This document shows, piece by piece, positions 36,401 through 48,932 of a DNA stretch of 64,000 nucleotides. The notes below the pieces were generated by a model that saw nothing but the letters and a program-made list of their open reading frames with translations, made no database searches and was not told where the DNA came from. Made by a program: the position numbers and the translations under genes. Location of the stretch: contig CAJNOL010000071.1 of NCBI GenBank assembly GCA_905250125.1, positions 124,001 through 188,000 on the forward strand, given 5' to 3'. Positions within the stretch are counted from its first letter, which is position 1. Each line of letters starts with the position of its first letter. Source of the stretch: Rotaria sordida. Its lineage: Eukaryota > Rotifera > Eurotatoria > Philodinida > Philodinidae.

Positions 36401-39400
36401 CAAATGAACGTATTGCTGTCGAATCATTTTTAAAGTAAACAACAAAAAAAAAGTAAAATTTTCATTTCATATTTTTTAATGTAAATTAGATCATATCTTT
36501 ATCGACGAGAATCAGTTCGATTACATAGACGTAAAAGTGTAACAGCATTAATTGAACGAGACGCACCAACAACTGCACCTAAAGATTGGCCAGGTAATTT
36601 TCAAAGTCATACAAAATAAATCATTAGATTATAGAAAGAACATATTCAAGGTAGTGGTATTATTCGTTGTTCTGCTGCAGCAAAGGTGGCAACGATGTCT
36701 GAATTATTTTAATAATATCATTACGATATCATAGAGTCAGTTTTTCATGATTGTGTAACAATGATAGAAGGTTTTTTATTGTATGATAGCGATAGTCTTA
36801 GTCATGATGAATATTTTTGTCTTATAAATTAGTATGGGTAGACATATTCAGATGAAATTGAAGCTCTCATTTATAAGATTGACTTGTCTGCATCGAGATA
36901 TTCGAATTTTAAGGTAGTTAAAGGACGTATAACGTACTCATAAATCAAAATTTCAATAGGATTTATTTTGTCATATTTGGATAGAGCTTGTTGAGTTGCA
37001 TGAGAAAAAATATGTTTGAATTTTGGATCTATTTTGCTTGTATTTGAAAATAACGATATCTTGAACTTTTTTGTAAGATAATTTTTTTTTAAATTCAAAT
37101 ACACCTTTGTTCATACAGCTCGACCAGTCCTATACCATTTCTATTAACATTTTGATTTTTAAGTACACTATCCTTAAAGTTTGAATGCCTCAATTCAGAC
37201 ACGCTTTAATTTAATTCGAAAATGCCATTATTTTCTTATAATTTATTTTTCTTTTTAAAAAGGCATAAAAATTTTTGTAAATACACCAAAAGATCAAGAA
37301 AATAATTTAACAAAATTAAGAATTCTTCTTGTTGAAATTTTAATATCAGTTTATATGTCATTATTAATTTACGCATTATCAACTGATGATTGTAATACAT
37401 TATATCGATTACTTGTACGAAAATGGTCAACACCTGAAACAGCTGTTAAATTATGGTATGGAGTTTTTGGTGGTGGAGCAAAAAAACCTAAACCAAATCC
37501 AACAACTTCAACATTCTTATCATCATCACGTAAATAAGAAACTTTTGTTGTTCTTTTTTTTGATAAATAATTTTTTTTTTGTTTATTTAGCTGATCCAAG
37601 TAATGAAATACCTACATCATTGTCAGCAGATCGACTTCCATCGAGAAGTTCATTTGCAAGTAAAATTATGATACCAAACGCTCAACCTCAACAACAACCA
37701 CAACAACCATCTTATGTAGAAGTATTTATTCCTCCACGTGCTAGTATTGTTAATTATTTTATGGCCAAAGTAATTCTTATTTGTTTTTCTTTTTTTTTGC
37801 TAAATAAATATTTGAATAAATAAATTTATCATAGGTTTCATCAGATAGAGATCCTAATTCAATGATTATTGATGAAGACATAAGTGAAGAAGATGTAGAT
37901 GATGATGATGATGATGGTGATGACGATGATGATATTTCAAATTCAATAAAAATTGATAATGAATTAACATCGAAAAAGAAAGAACGGTAATGAAAATTAA
38001 AATTTTTTTTAAATTAAAATTAAATTTTCATTTATTTAATATTCTAGTAAAATTCGAGAACGTGAACATACAGATTCAATGTCATATTCATGGGTTCTTA
38101 TGCGTTATACAATTGTTCGACTTATTTATAAACGTTTATGGGCATTTTTTCCTCATATTGGTATTGAAAAACATGGTAATTTTCAAAAATATAAATTTTT
38201 TTTTTCAAATATTTCTAATCTTTTGTTTTTATTGAAGAAATTCCAAGTGTTTCACCATTAATTCAACAATTATTACAAAATCTTAGTATATGGCAAGATT
38301 CACTTCGACGTACACTTGAAACATTTAATGTACCATCAGATAATTATTTACCATTCAGTGGATTAAATAGTGTTGATGAACAAACAACTGGTTTAGCTAT
38401 ACATCGATATCGAACAATACTCGATCCAAAAAATACTCCATTTTCGTAAGAATAAGTTTTTTTTTGTTGTTTCCATATTAAAAAATTTCTTTTCTTTTTT
38501 TCTTATTCTAATAAAAAGAAAATCAATATCAGCATTACCAGCAAAACGTCTTTGGACATATTTAGTTAATGATGAACAATCACAAGGAATATTTATTAAA
38601 TATATATTTAAACGAAAAGCAACAACACCAATAAGTCAACCGATGAATAAAATAATAGATAAAGTAAATATTTTTCTTTTTGTTTTCTTTTATTATTAAA
38701 TAAGATAAACATAAAAATAAAAAACATATGATAATCAAAATTTATTTTTTAAGTCGACAAGTTTCGTTCCCGTAAAAAAACCACCTGTAAAACGTTCAGT
38801 TTCTTTTCAATCGATTACCGTAAGTTTAATCGATTGTCTAATGGCTGCTAAATTAAAATTATGATTTTCTTTTTTTAAATATTTTTATTATTTTTATTTT
38901 TTACTCTAGTCGGACAGTCGAGCAAATATAGAAAGTTTACAAGACAGTACATCAACAACAACACCACAATCGAATTCAAAACTTATATATCGAGATTCTG
39001 AACCAATTCATTCATTTTGTCTTAATAGTGTAAGTATATTAAGCAGTTAACATAAGCGGAAAAGGATGTAAAGATTCTTTTTCTAAGAGAATGCACGGAA
39101 AATTCTCGGCTCCGCCTGGGAAAAAGTGTTTTCCTGATTGGGTGGAGAAATAGAGTCCATCGGGCTAGGATCCAACCTAATGGATCGAAGGCGTCATAGC
39201 CTCGACATCCACTCGATTGAGCCATTCTTGGTTTTATGATAGAGTTAATTGTGGATAAATACGAAAATTAAAATTCTTTTGAATTCAATCTTTCTTTTTT
39301 GTTTTTTCATAACAGACGAATCCAACTTTATTGGCAGCTGGTTTATCTCGTGAAATAATTGAATTAGATATATCAAGTATAACATCAACAAATGAACCAT

Positions 39401-41607
39401 ATGAATTATCGGATGATGAAAATGAATTATCACCATCTTTACTTCCACAAGCATCAGCGTTAGACATCTTTTTTTTATTTTTATTTATGTATTCATTAGA
39501 AGATAATATTTGTTTTTGTTTTTGTTTTTCTAGAATGCTTAATCGTGATTCAGTAGCAAATCGAATAACATCTCTTCGAATGCCAACTATGGCTGTTTAT
39601 GCACCAAATATGTATTTAGCTCAATCGAATGTAGTAAATACAAATGGAAGTACATCAAATACTGATAATCAACATGTTCTTGTAAGATATTTATTTATTA
39701 ATAACACAAAAAAAAAATAAATAAATTTTTTTCTAATGTATTAGGTTAATCGACATGCTATTCGTGAAAGTCGAAAATTTGCTAATCATCCAATTTTACC
39801 TAATTGTAAATTTTTATTTAAAAGAAAATTTTTTTTTGTTTTAATATTTTTTCTTTTTGAAGATCTTACTGGATGTGCTGATGGTAGTATTTATTTACTT
39901 AATTGGTCTCATGATTCTACACCTAGACAAGTACGTGAAGCAAATAAACGAGTTACTAAAATTGAATTAAATAATGAAGGAAATAAGGTAATAAACAAAA
40001 CAGATGCCTTTATCATTTATTGATGAATTTAATAAATTTGTTTTTTTCAAAAATAGTTTGGTGTCACTGATATCGAAGGAAATTTATCCTTACATGTTTT
40101 ATCAAGTACTCGATCAACAGTTTATATGGTAAGTTTTATCTTTACGAAAAAAAAAACAAAAGAAACTTTATTTTAAAAAAAAAACAATTCTTCGTTTAGC
40201 GTTTATTAACTCATACAAAAAGTGCAAATGATTTTGTTTTTCTTGATTCTTCAACATTATTAGCAACATGTGGTTTATCAAATGATCAACAAAATGTTGC
40301 TATTTGGGATACATTAATGCCAACATCACGTGCAAATATAACTTGTAAATAAACGAACAAAGATACATTAGATATTGTTTTGAATCACAAAATACTTTCG
40401 ATTACTTTATTGATGATTCTATACAGAAAAATATGACAATTCTCTTTAGTAATAAATTTGCGCAAAATTATTAGTATTGGATATGGGGTAAAATACTCAC
40501 AAAAGAGTCATTGGACTCTTACATATTCAGTAATTTATTCAAAAATCCGTCAAAGGAGATAGCGAGGGTGATAGAATTTTTTATCAGGGTACGACTGAGC
40601 TCCCTTCAGCCCTTCTGTAGGACATCATTGGTAATAGCTTTAAAAACTTTCCGATGGAAGCTCAGTCTCCCTATGACGTCACCAGGGTATGATTCCACAG
40701 CTCACAACTGGACAGTAATTAGAATGGTTTCGCACATTTTTCTCTAGTATACTATTTGATAGAGCAAAGACAGACGATGTGTAAATTCATTTGATTCGGA
40801 CTTCGATCACGATACCTAAAATATGTACATTATGTTCGATGTACGAAATAAACATTTTTTAGACTAATTTTGAGCGAATTTTATGAGACTAATCCCATTT
40901 TTGACAAAAACCAATTGTATATTTGAAATTATTATAAAAATTTGAGTCGATCGATATATTTTTCAAAATCTTTCGAGTATTTTTATTTTTGTCGAAAAAT
41001 TAAGCTGAAATCCCCTTCAGGATTAAGTTAAATAATGAAATTAGTTAAAAGAAAGTAACTGAAAGTATTCTGTAGTCCAAATCAAATATCTTATGTACTC
41101 CTGTTGTTTCTAATTAAACAAACAAAAATAATAATAATTTTTGTTTAGCATTTTCTTGTCATGATACTACTGGTGGTGGTCAATGTTTAGCTTATTCACA
41201 GTCCCATCAATTATTAATATCAGGTGGTAAACGTGGAGATATATGTATATTTGATTTAAGACAAAGAAAACGTTTAGCAACGAGTCAAGCACATGATTCA
41301 CATTTAAAAGCACTTTGTTTAGATCCATTAGAAAAATTTTATGTAACCGGATCAACAGAAGGAAATATTAAAGTAAATAAAATAATTTGTTTTTATATTT
41401 AATAAATAAAATTCTTTTGTTTTATAGATTTGGCGTTTACATGGTTGTGAAATGGTTCATTGTTTTTATGGTGAACATTCACGACGAGGATTTTTACATT
41501 CACAAATAAGTGGTGTTAATCACTTGCATTTAACAACTAGTCGTCATCTATTTTCATCAGGTGCCGATGGAACAATAAGTGTTCGACAATTAACATTATT
41601 TGATTAA
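21415..41607 (+). CDS. DMXL: DmX-like / rabconnectin-3 alpha, V-ATPase assembly regulator
   Basis: The 36 exons below join in frame to 2918 residues, near the vertebrate length of about 3030: 21415-21501, 21575-21703, 21764-21835, 21907-21988, 22565-22736, 22797-22863, 22925-23058, 23129-23308, 24665-25945, 26008-26137, 26957-27109, 27167-27412, 27467-28814, 30133-30354, 30408-30688, 31136-31233, 31309-32229, 35666-35775, 35858-36434, 36490-36593, 37263-37529, 37591-37769, 37835-37986, 38048-38175, 38238-38445, 38519-38663, 38754-38819, 38910-39029, 39316-39458, 39534-39681, 39745-39805, 39863-39987, 40057-40128, 40200-40344, 41149-41372, 41428-41607. The start MHRHQILTGAANPSD fits the family. 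N-terminal WD40 repeats cover about 1-1360, the Rav1 core (WSELQLFGVGWWIRN, LLGKQRFEHAAAFFLLAG) about 1361-1870, and C-terminal WD40 repeats about 2651-2918. An Asp run lies in exon 23. The yeast counterpart Rav1 is in the RAVE complex. Intron 17 is 3.4 kb. Confidence 0.97.
24070..24380. repeat. GC-rich degenerate repeat of TCCGGA/GGACTCGG words in DMXL intron 8
   Basis: Within a 1356-base intron, words such as GGGTCCGGA, GGTCCGGACTC, CGGACTCGG, GGACTCGAACCCG and CGGACCCGG recur in both orientations. Composition is far GC-richer than the surrounding intron. It looks like a decayed repeat or element fragment. Confidence 0.45.
29250..29629. mobile_element. Foldback (MITE-like) element in DMXL intron 13
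   Basis: The left end GATGTCAACGATTATACTGC is repeated inverted at the right end (29602-29629, one mismatch in the first 28 bases). Matching continues inward: TTGACTAAGCTATC faces TTGACTAAATTATC, and a second arm pair with TCGAGAT..AAACTTTCAG lies near the centre. It has no open reading frame of its own. Superfamily not recognised. Confidence 0.75.
30785..30892. repeat. Short hairpin element in DMXL intron 15
   Basis: CTAGATATGAGCA near 30785 is mirrored by TGCTCATATCTA near 30873-30886. The centre holds TCCCGGTTCCGCCTGACCCGGGA, whose two ends (TCCCGG/CCCGGGA) are also complementary. This explains a spurious 97-codon open frame there. Confidence 0.5.
33258..33790. mobile_element. piggyBac-like non-autonomous element in DMXL intron 17
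   Basis: The left end is TTAA followed by CCCTTTCACGGGC (33258 on). The right end is GCTCGTGAAAGGG (33774-33786), the inverted copy with one mismatch, followed by TAAA where TTAA is expected. TTAA targets and CCC-starting ends are typical of piggyBac elements. The interior (about 525 bp) has no transposase and includes a near-perfect GGATTTTATTTTAC hairpin near 33598-33628. Confidence 0.65.
35020..35160. repeat. GC-rich palindromic patch in DMXL intron 17
   Basis: GCCTGGTCTG..GCAGACCAGGC (35061-35085) is a perfect short hairpin. CCTGGT, ACCTG and GCAGGT words recur on both sides. It is an island in AT-rich intron sequence, of unknown origin. Confidence 0.45.
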
Positions 41608-42151
41608 AACAGTGAACGAAAAGCAATGTGTGTGTGTGTGTTTCTCTCTTTCTTTCGTTTTTTTTCTTCTTTTTTCATGTCATTTTAATATTGATTAATT
41701 GAGCAATATAGAAACATTTCAAATTTTTCGTTTTCTTTTTTTTTTTTTTTACTTATTTATCATTCCACAACAAAAAAAAACCAAATTTAATATATGCATA
41801 TTTCTTATCTGTTTCGTTATACTGTCGACAGAGATACTATCATTGTTGTGTATGTCAATTTTTGTTTCGTATGTTTCCACCTTAATTATTTGTTTGTGCG
41901 GTTTTATTGTCGAAAGAAAGCTGCTAAAATTTGTCTTCTTTCTTATTTATTTATATATATATATATATGTTTATGTGTAATGTGTTTGTGAATGTTTCTT
42001 ATATTTATTTTGATACATAAAAAAAAAAAAAGAATATTAATCAGAGAACAAAATTTATGATTATAAACAGATATATATGGCTTTTATTTTATTTGAATTT
42101 TAATAAATTATTCTAGATATTGTACATTCCTAATTTAAGATATTTGAACAA
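41608..42151. other. DMXL-BIN3 intercistronic region
   Basis: It has a short GT tract (about 41627-41641), an (AT)n tract near 41955-41969 and an AATAAA at 42102-42107. The AATAAA is followed at once by TTCTAG and, 36 bases on, by the BIN3 ATG. No gene seen. Confidence 0.6.
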
Positions 42152-43233
42152 ATGAGTAGTTGGTAAGAATATATTATATCATAATTTTTAATAAATTTGC
42201 TAATAAGTTAACTAATCACTTTTACTTTTCGATTAAACATTTTAATTAATCATTTCATAATCTTCTTTAAATTCATTAATAATTTCTCTTTTTATTCTTA
42301 GGAATCCATTTACTCGAAATACAAATTCACGTAAAAGTATCGGTGTAATTGTATGTAAATTTATTTCATTTATTCATTCTTAATTAAATATCTCTTTTCA
42401 ATTTAGACAACTCGAGATTTTGATCGTGAAACTCGTCGTTTAGAATCTCTTGAAGATAATGCTAAATCATTAACACGTGATCTTATTAAACAAGATAAAT
42501 CATTTGATGATTTTTCTCGTGGTCAATTAAAACTTTTACATGATTTATCAGGTAGTGCATTTATAAATCATTATGATCAACAACAAACATCAACAACATT
42601 ATCAACAAATATTTCACAATTAATTAATGATTGGAAAATAACTGCACAACATATATCAGAACAAACAAATTTATTAAATGAAATAACATCAAAAACAATA
42701 ATTGATTCATCAAAACGTTTAACATTAGCATTAGCTAATGTAACAAATGCTATAAAAAAACGTGAACAAAGTTTAAATGATTATATTAAAATTCAAAATA
42801 AATTAGATAAAATAAATGAAAAATTTGGTACATCAACAACATCATTAACAGTAATGACAAATACAGCAAATAATAATAAATTAGAACAAATAAAAAAACA
42901 ATTAAATGATACTAAACAACAATATGAATTAAAAAATCAAATTTTAAATAATGAATTACCTATTTTACATGAACAACGTGCTGCTTTTGTTTATCCATGT
43001 TTAGAAGCATTTATTGAAGCTCAAGTAATATTATACAAATAATCAAAATAATCTATTCGATTTATTGTTTTCTTCTTTCTTTATTTAAGGCTCATTATTG
43101 TGATCAACTTGAAGCTGCTTATCGAAATCTTATTGGTCAAATGGATGTTGTTACAAATAGTACGGCAACATTAGATGAAATCAATGCTAAACTTGCTAAT
43201 ATTAAATCTCTTTCTATTGTTGCATCGGAATAA
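42152..43233 (+). CDS. BIN3: BIN3-type BAR-domain protein (N-BAR/amphiphysin family)
   Basis: Exons 42152-42162, 42302-42350, 42407-43024 and 43090-43233 give 273 residues (human BIN3 has 253). It starts MSSWNPF, like the MSWIPF start of BIN3, and ends LSIVASE, like the LSIVADD ending of that family. The body is a helical BAR domain: TTRDFDRETRRLESLEDNAK, then KKREQSLNDYIKIQNKLDKI, then YPCLEAFIEAQAHYCDQLEAAY. There is no SH3 domain, as in BIN3 and yeast Rvs161. BAR dimers bind and bend membranes and act in actin organisation and endocytosis. The first exon has only 11 bases. The gene follows DMXL on the same strand at 544 bases. Poly(A) signal AATAAA is at 43370-43375. BAR family is firm and BIN3 likely. 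Confidence 0.85.
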
Positions 43234-45964
43234 CAATATGAAATCTTTTTTTTTTTGTATGTTTTAGTAACATATATATATATAGTTTTTTTTCTCAGGG
43301 TTATTTTTTAGTTTTTAAAAAAAAAACAGATATTTATTCGAATGCTTTTGTAAATAATTTGCTTTTTTAAATAAATTGATAATTGCGGACGAGAAAATGA
43401 TTATTCTGCAAAATTCAATGGGAAAACATTTGATAAGATTTGATACATATGGAATGTATTTAGTTGTTTTTTGAATAGTTTCTTATAATGACAGGTCGTA
43501 TAGTGTAAGTTAAAGAGATTGATCATATTCGAATCAAATGAATGTTCTCACTATCAAACTAACTAATTTGAAATATACGCTGTTCATAGAGTGCAAAGAT
43601 CGAGATATTTAAATTTCAAGGTATTTATAGTCTATTTCATGTGGCTATACTTTAACATTTCAGTATTATTTATTTTTCTTTTTTTGTCATAGTTGGTTAG
43701 AGCTCGGCAAATTACATACTGAGGCCAAATTTTTCTAGTTCCGGTCGTAAACGACCGTCTTCGAGTCGAGCCAACTACCGAATTCTGGGATCCAAGTTTT
43801 TACCATTTTTCTCGCCGGAAATGGCGTCTTTTCAGCGAGAATCTGTCGGAATTTTGCGGATTCGGGTGATGGAATCATTGACCTGAGTATGTAACTTGCC
43901 GAACTCGATCCAACCATGATGAAAAAAGAAAAATAAATAATACTGAAATGTTAAAGTATGGCAACATGACATAGACTATAAATAGGTTGAAATTTGAATA
44001 TCTCAATCTTTGCACTCTATAAATAGCGCATATTTAAAATTAGCTAGTTTGATAGTGCGAAACATTCATTTGACCCATTCTTTTAGCTTACACTATACGA
44101 CCTTCTATGCCTAATCTTAACTAAAGATAACATCATTATATCTTATGTGTTAAATTTTTGTAAATGAACTTTTGAAAAATGGAAATAGTTGTTAATCATG
44201 TTAAACAAGAAATATTAATTTTGTCAAAAGTCTAAAATAAATAATTTTCTATATCACTCTTCGTGATGAATCTTTATCATAGGCTCAAGAAATTAATAGA
44301 AATAGAATTCCAGATCGAAAAAACCACAATCGTAAACAGCCGTATACTACAAAACACGTCAAAAAATGATCGTCGTATAGGGCACCATGCGTTCAAACGC
44401 AGATAACGTGTACGATTATATTACACAATTGCATTCAATTATAACATACCCAAGTGGCAAAATTTTGTGAAGATCGTATAAGATCTTACTGACAATCAGA
44501 TGTCGTAAGATTTAATATTTATCTGACTATAAGATGCTTATGTGAAGTTTATATGGTTCTTACTATAAGATTCTTGCAAAGTCTAATAATTGGAATCTCG
44601 TGAGATCATAATTTTAGATCTCACTTGTGCAAATAGTTTTGATAATGATAGTTTTGTGCGTCTAATTTTAATCTTCAAGCGATAAAATACTTTTTTACAA
44701 TTGAAAATACGTCTGCTATATGTAGTAGTGCTGATCTATAACAAAAAAAAATCGCTTCACAGATAATGATTAAATTCAATAAAAATAAATATCGATATAC
44801 AAATAAACAAGAAAGATTTTCTTAAGAAAACAAGATGATAGAAGACGAAAATCAGGTATGCAATGTTATGGGAAACCATAGAAAGTTATGCATGAATCGT
44901 ATAATGCCTAGTATTAAAATCATACAAGAATCGTCCCAGTACGATTTTTTTTCAGAAATAGTGACTTTAAGATTAACATATAAAATCGTACAAGTTCATA
45001 TACAATTTTTATATGATCAGAAAAGATAGTTAAATGAAGAAATAATATTTCGTATGTTTAAATAGGGAAGGATGATGAAACAGTTTCTTCCTCTTGAGTA
45101 AGTGGAGACGATTTCATAGTGTACGGTCCCAATACTCGTTCTGAAATGCTAACCATGATTCGCGATAATTTCTAAAAGTGGAAGGATACTAAAAATTTGA
45201 CAAACAGTCAGAAGCATTCCATCTGACAGAAAATGACTGAAAAAAAGTTGTCGTCTAAAATGAAGCAGGCATTTTTCTAACAAACAGGTCAACATTTTTG
45301 CAGATACGATATAAAAACTGAGAAAGGTGAGCAAGTTCGATTAACTTCTTTCACATTAAGATCTCTGATAACAATTTTAATTTCGTTTTCACTTTGTCGA
45401 GAAATGTTATACCGTTGTTTATAAATAGATTTTATTAATAAAAATGTATCGCTGATTAAAATAAGAATATAAATATATATATATATATGTTTCGGTCATC
45501 GAGTACGTTAAACTTTTTTGTTCTATTTTACATACAAGCATAATGATAGTAAAAAGGTTAGACAGTTGGTAAGAAATATACGATATACCTTTATTGTCAA
45601 TAGTGTGATAAAATTAGAATCAGATATTATTTTTTTTCTTAGTGAAAAATAAATAAAGACTGAAATGTAATAGATGTACCTATAAAACTAGATGGGAGTT
45701 GTGAATTGTTTATTTGATTATATCAATGAAACGAAGAGTGTACAATAGATGTTTTCTTATTGCATGGTTACAATAATGTAATAATAGAAGACTAATGTTT
45801 GTATTCATGATATTTTCAATATTAAATAAATAAAATGAAACAAAATATTTATCAGAAAATGTTACCATAGTGTCAATAGTCATCAATCTTTGAATACTTT
45901 TTTTGTTTATTTTTCTGTAACAATCGGCATCGATATTTTTTTTTTGTCAATACTTAATTAAAAA
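43234..45964. other. Intergenic region BIN3 to unknown gene
   Basis: Holds the BIN3 poly(A) signal, the 611-bp foldback element, an (AT)n tract near 45474-45488, and otherwise AT-rich DNA. The open frames at 44835-45029 and 45149-45334 look random. Confidence 0.6.
43493..44103. mobile_element. Long-armed foldback element, 611 bp
   Basis: The ends AGGTCGTATAGTGTAAG (43493-43509) and CTTACACTATACGACCT (44087-44103) are exact complements. Similarity continues for about 235 bp per arm (about 43493-43727 and 43867-44103), including matching AACATTTCAGTATTATTTAT stretches and GAGCTCGGCAA. The loop of about 140 bp is GC-richer and has CGGTCGT..ACGACCG. No transposase and no clear target duplication. 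Family not recognised. Confidence 0.85.
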
Positions 45965-47268
45965 ATGACTTTATGTAATGCGAATCGATATAATCCATAC
46001 GGTTATCTTGATTTAAACATTCTTACTGAATATGCTGAATATGCAAATAGTTTATGTGAATTTGTTTTAAATACAATTGTAATTGATTATGTTGTACGAA
46101 TATCAATAAGAAATAATAATAAAAATTTATTAAATAATACACAGTTAACCAATTCAACTTGTATATCTTTATATAATATTAATTTAGATACTGATTTTAT
46201 ACCTTATGGAGAAAAAATGCGTCGTATTTGGTAAGATAAGATAAATCAATTTTGTGTATCATATTTCTTTCTTAATTCAAATTTCGAAATATCATTGAAG
46301 ATTTGTATTCTTTTTTATTATGATTGAGAACTTTTCTTGCTTTGTTTGTTTTTTCTAAAATTCGTTTATGTAAATAACATATATACAATTAAACACTGAC
46401 TTTTTCTTACACCTTTAATTCAACTCTAGACTGTGATAAAATCTACGCAAGTCATATTTGATCGATGAGATTGAAATCATAAAGTTTGAGAAGTGAACAT
46501 GACATCTTTGTTTAGTCATGTTTATACAAAAATCAAAAGCAGTTTTTATTTGATTTATGAATCAACTAAATTGAAAAAAGTAAAAATACATACACACTAT
46601 TTAAATTGTTTAATATTGAAAAACAAAAATCTGTGAAATTTTAATTATTTCTTTGTTTTATTTAGTGCCATGTCTAAATCAACATTCTATGATATGAAAA
46701 CAACTCGATTAATTCATCCATCATGGATTGTACGATTTTCACCTAGTAAGAAATTATTTAAATATAAATTCTATTAATAACAATAAAGTTTTATTTATTA
46801 GATTATAGACGAGTATTACGTGTATTTGCATGTAATCTTCGTCATTTAGTTAAAAAAATAGGTACAATTGAAGGATATGTTACTAAAGCAGATTTAAATG
46901 GAGAAATACTTCGTTATCATGCTGTATCAGCAGCATTAACAACAGTTAAATATGATCTTGTAACATTATATGTTACTATTCGTTCTGGTAGTCTTATGGC
47001 AATGAAAACATCTTTTTTATATCCAATTTTAAGTGATACACAACGATGGTTAGCCTATTCATACTATCAAATAAAAATGATTCTTGCATCTTTTCCTGGT
47101 TCAAGTGTTAATCGTCATTCAAATAAAAAAGTATCAAATATACAAATAAAAAATGATATTCAATCATTAAATATAATAAATAAGAAATTAGAAAAATCTA
47201 TTGAACAATCTGAAACAAGTTCAAATAAAAATAAAACAGAACAATTGACTATCAATCAAAATTTATAA
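45965..47268 (+). CDS. Uncharacterised 270-aa protein
   Basis: Exons 45965-46230, 46666-46745 and 46802-47268 join in frame to 270 residues. I do not recognise the family. The N-terminal half is mixed (MTLCNANRYNPYGYLDLNIL, then YEYA-like aromatic/acidic helix and an Asn-rich linker). The middle is compact and looks well folded: IHPSWIVRFSPNYRRVLRVF, ACNLRHLVKKIGTIEGYVTK, then HAVSAALTTVKYDLVTLYVT. The last about 60 residues are Asn/Lys/Ser-rich and likely disordered. There is no signal peptide, no clear membrane span and no catalytic motif I can name. Codon use matches the neighbours, splice sites are standard, and an AATAAA follows at 47303-47308, so the gene looks real. The 435-base first intron is longer than average. 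Confidence 0.7.
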
Positions 47269-48932
47269 TAAAAAACTTTTTTTGTTCTCTTTTTTTTGGG
47301 CGAATAAAAATCGAAAAAACTATTGTCTTCTAAGAAGATCACTTATTTATACTTTATATTATTATTTATTCTGTCAATCTGTTATAATAAATAATCGTGA
47401 CACTATAGAACGCATGTTCTAATCAAACAAATTCTATCGATCATCACATTTATCATTTCTCTTGTCTTCTGATAGGCTTTTTTTTCATCGGAAGTTTATA
47501 GCATGCTTATATAAACCGACAATTCATGGTTAGATGAACTCATGAGATTATAGGCTATAATCGATTTATGAATTGGTATTGACAGTTATATAGATGCACA
47601 TGAATAAAAGCATTATTCTATTGAATCAAACAAGTTAACTGGAATGTTTCTAGAAGAGATTTTTTATAAAAATTATTTAAGTTAATAGAACATTTAAAAA
47701 TTTTATTAAATTTTTCATCTTTCTAATTGAATAAAAAAAAATTTCTTTGTTACAAGTACTAACAGTTGGATTTTGTCAATTTTTTTCATTGCATTAGAAT
47801 GCATATGTTTTAATTTATAGAAATAATTGACGATTCACATATGTGTTTACTATTCCAAATGACAGATATATCAATATTTAATAGATGACAGATTTGAATA
47901 GAAAAAAAATGATAGTATTATACATAACATAATTTAATTCGAAAAATATCTTTTGTCATGTAGACATCCCAATTGAGTCACGCAAATAAAGAGTGAAAAG
48001 AACGCATTTACTTTAAACATACTATTATTTATCGTTCGTCCTTTTCTTTTTCCTGTTCTGGATTCGTATCAAAAAGAAAAAGAAAGAAAAGAAAAGAACT
48101 TCAGGAATGTATGAATCAGATGGTGTCACTGCCTACTGACATTTTCCTATTAATGCTCGATAGCATCTGTGAACAGCTGTCCAATTGCGTTTCATTGAAT
48201 GAATCGAAAAAAAAAAAAACAAAAAAAATTTTTTTTTAATGCTGGTTTGTTTTTCTTTATCTGTACAAATGTACAAGCTTCATCAAAACGAACGGGCAAA
48301 GACACACAAAAAACATACACTCATTGATCGCATATGAGTGACAAAAAGTTTAAAGAACGCATACCATATACATAATCATCATCATCATCATCAAACCAAA
48401 ACAGAAGCAACAAAAAAAAAAAGATGCATAGCTTTTCGCGAATAAAATGCGAGAGAGAGAGAGAGAGAGAGAAAAAAGACCGGTGTGAACAATGAAACAA
48501 AACGCTAAAAAAAGAAAGGAGTCAACAGAACGAATGTGTGATGTGTTGAATCGTACTATTCTTTTTGTTTTTTTTCTTTCTTAGAAAAGGGACAGTTTGA
48601 TCGCACAAGACACACACACACACAAGAAAGAATAGAGACAGCACATAAGAATGCATATCACTGTCCTTTTCAAATACTTGAGCCAAAAACACACATACAC
48701 ATTAAACAAACAACAGCAAAAGAAGCAACACAATGAGCATTTTTGGTCTTATTGTTTTTTTTTCTTTCTTACAGGAGAATACACAACACACAAAAGAAAA
48801 TATGTATATGTATATATTTACAAAAAAAGAAAAAGAAAAAAAAGGAAAAAGAGGAAAAGTAGTACAAACCGGGATAGGAAACGAGAACAAGAGTAATAAT
48901 AATAATAATAAATGTTCACCTGTTTTATTTTG
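47269..48932. other. Convergent intergenic region with microsatellites
   Basis: It lies between the unknown gene (+) and TFAP4 (-). Contents are a poly(A) signal (47303-47308), an (ATC)n tract near 48374-48393, a (GA)n tract at 48451-48472, and A-rich runs. TTTATT at 48924-48929 is a reverse-strand AATAAA just after the TFAP4 stop. No gene seen. Confidence 0.6.

Noticed and set aside
39110-39230. tRNA-like stretch on the reverse strand in a DMXL intron (TGGCTCAATCGAGTGG, TTCGATCC)
   Set aside because: An A-box-like string is present, but the best B-box match is either too close or imperfect, and the anticodon and T arms do not pair properly.
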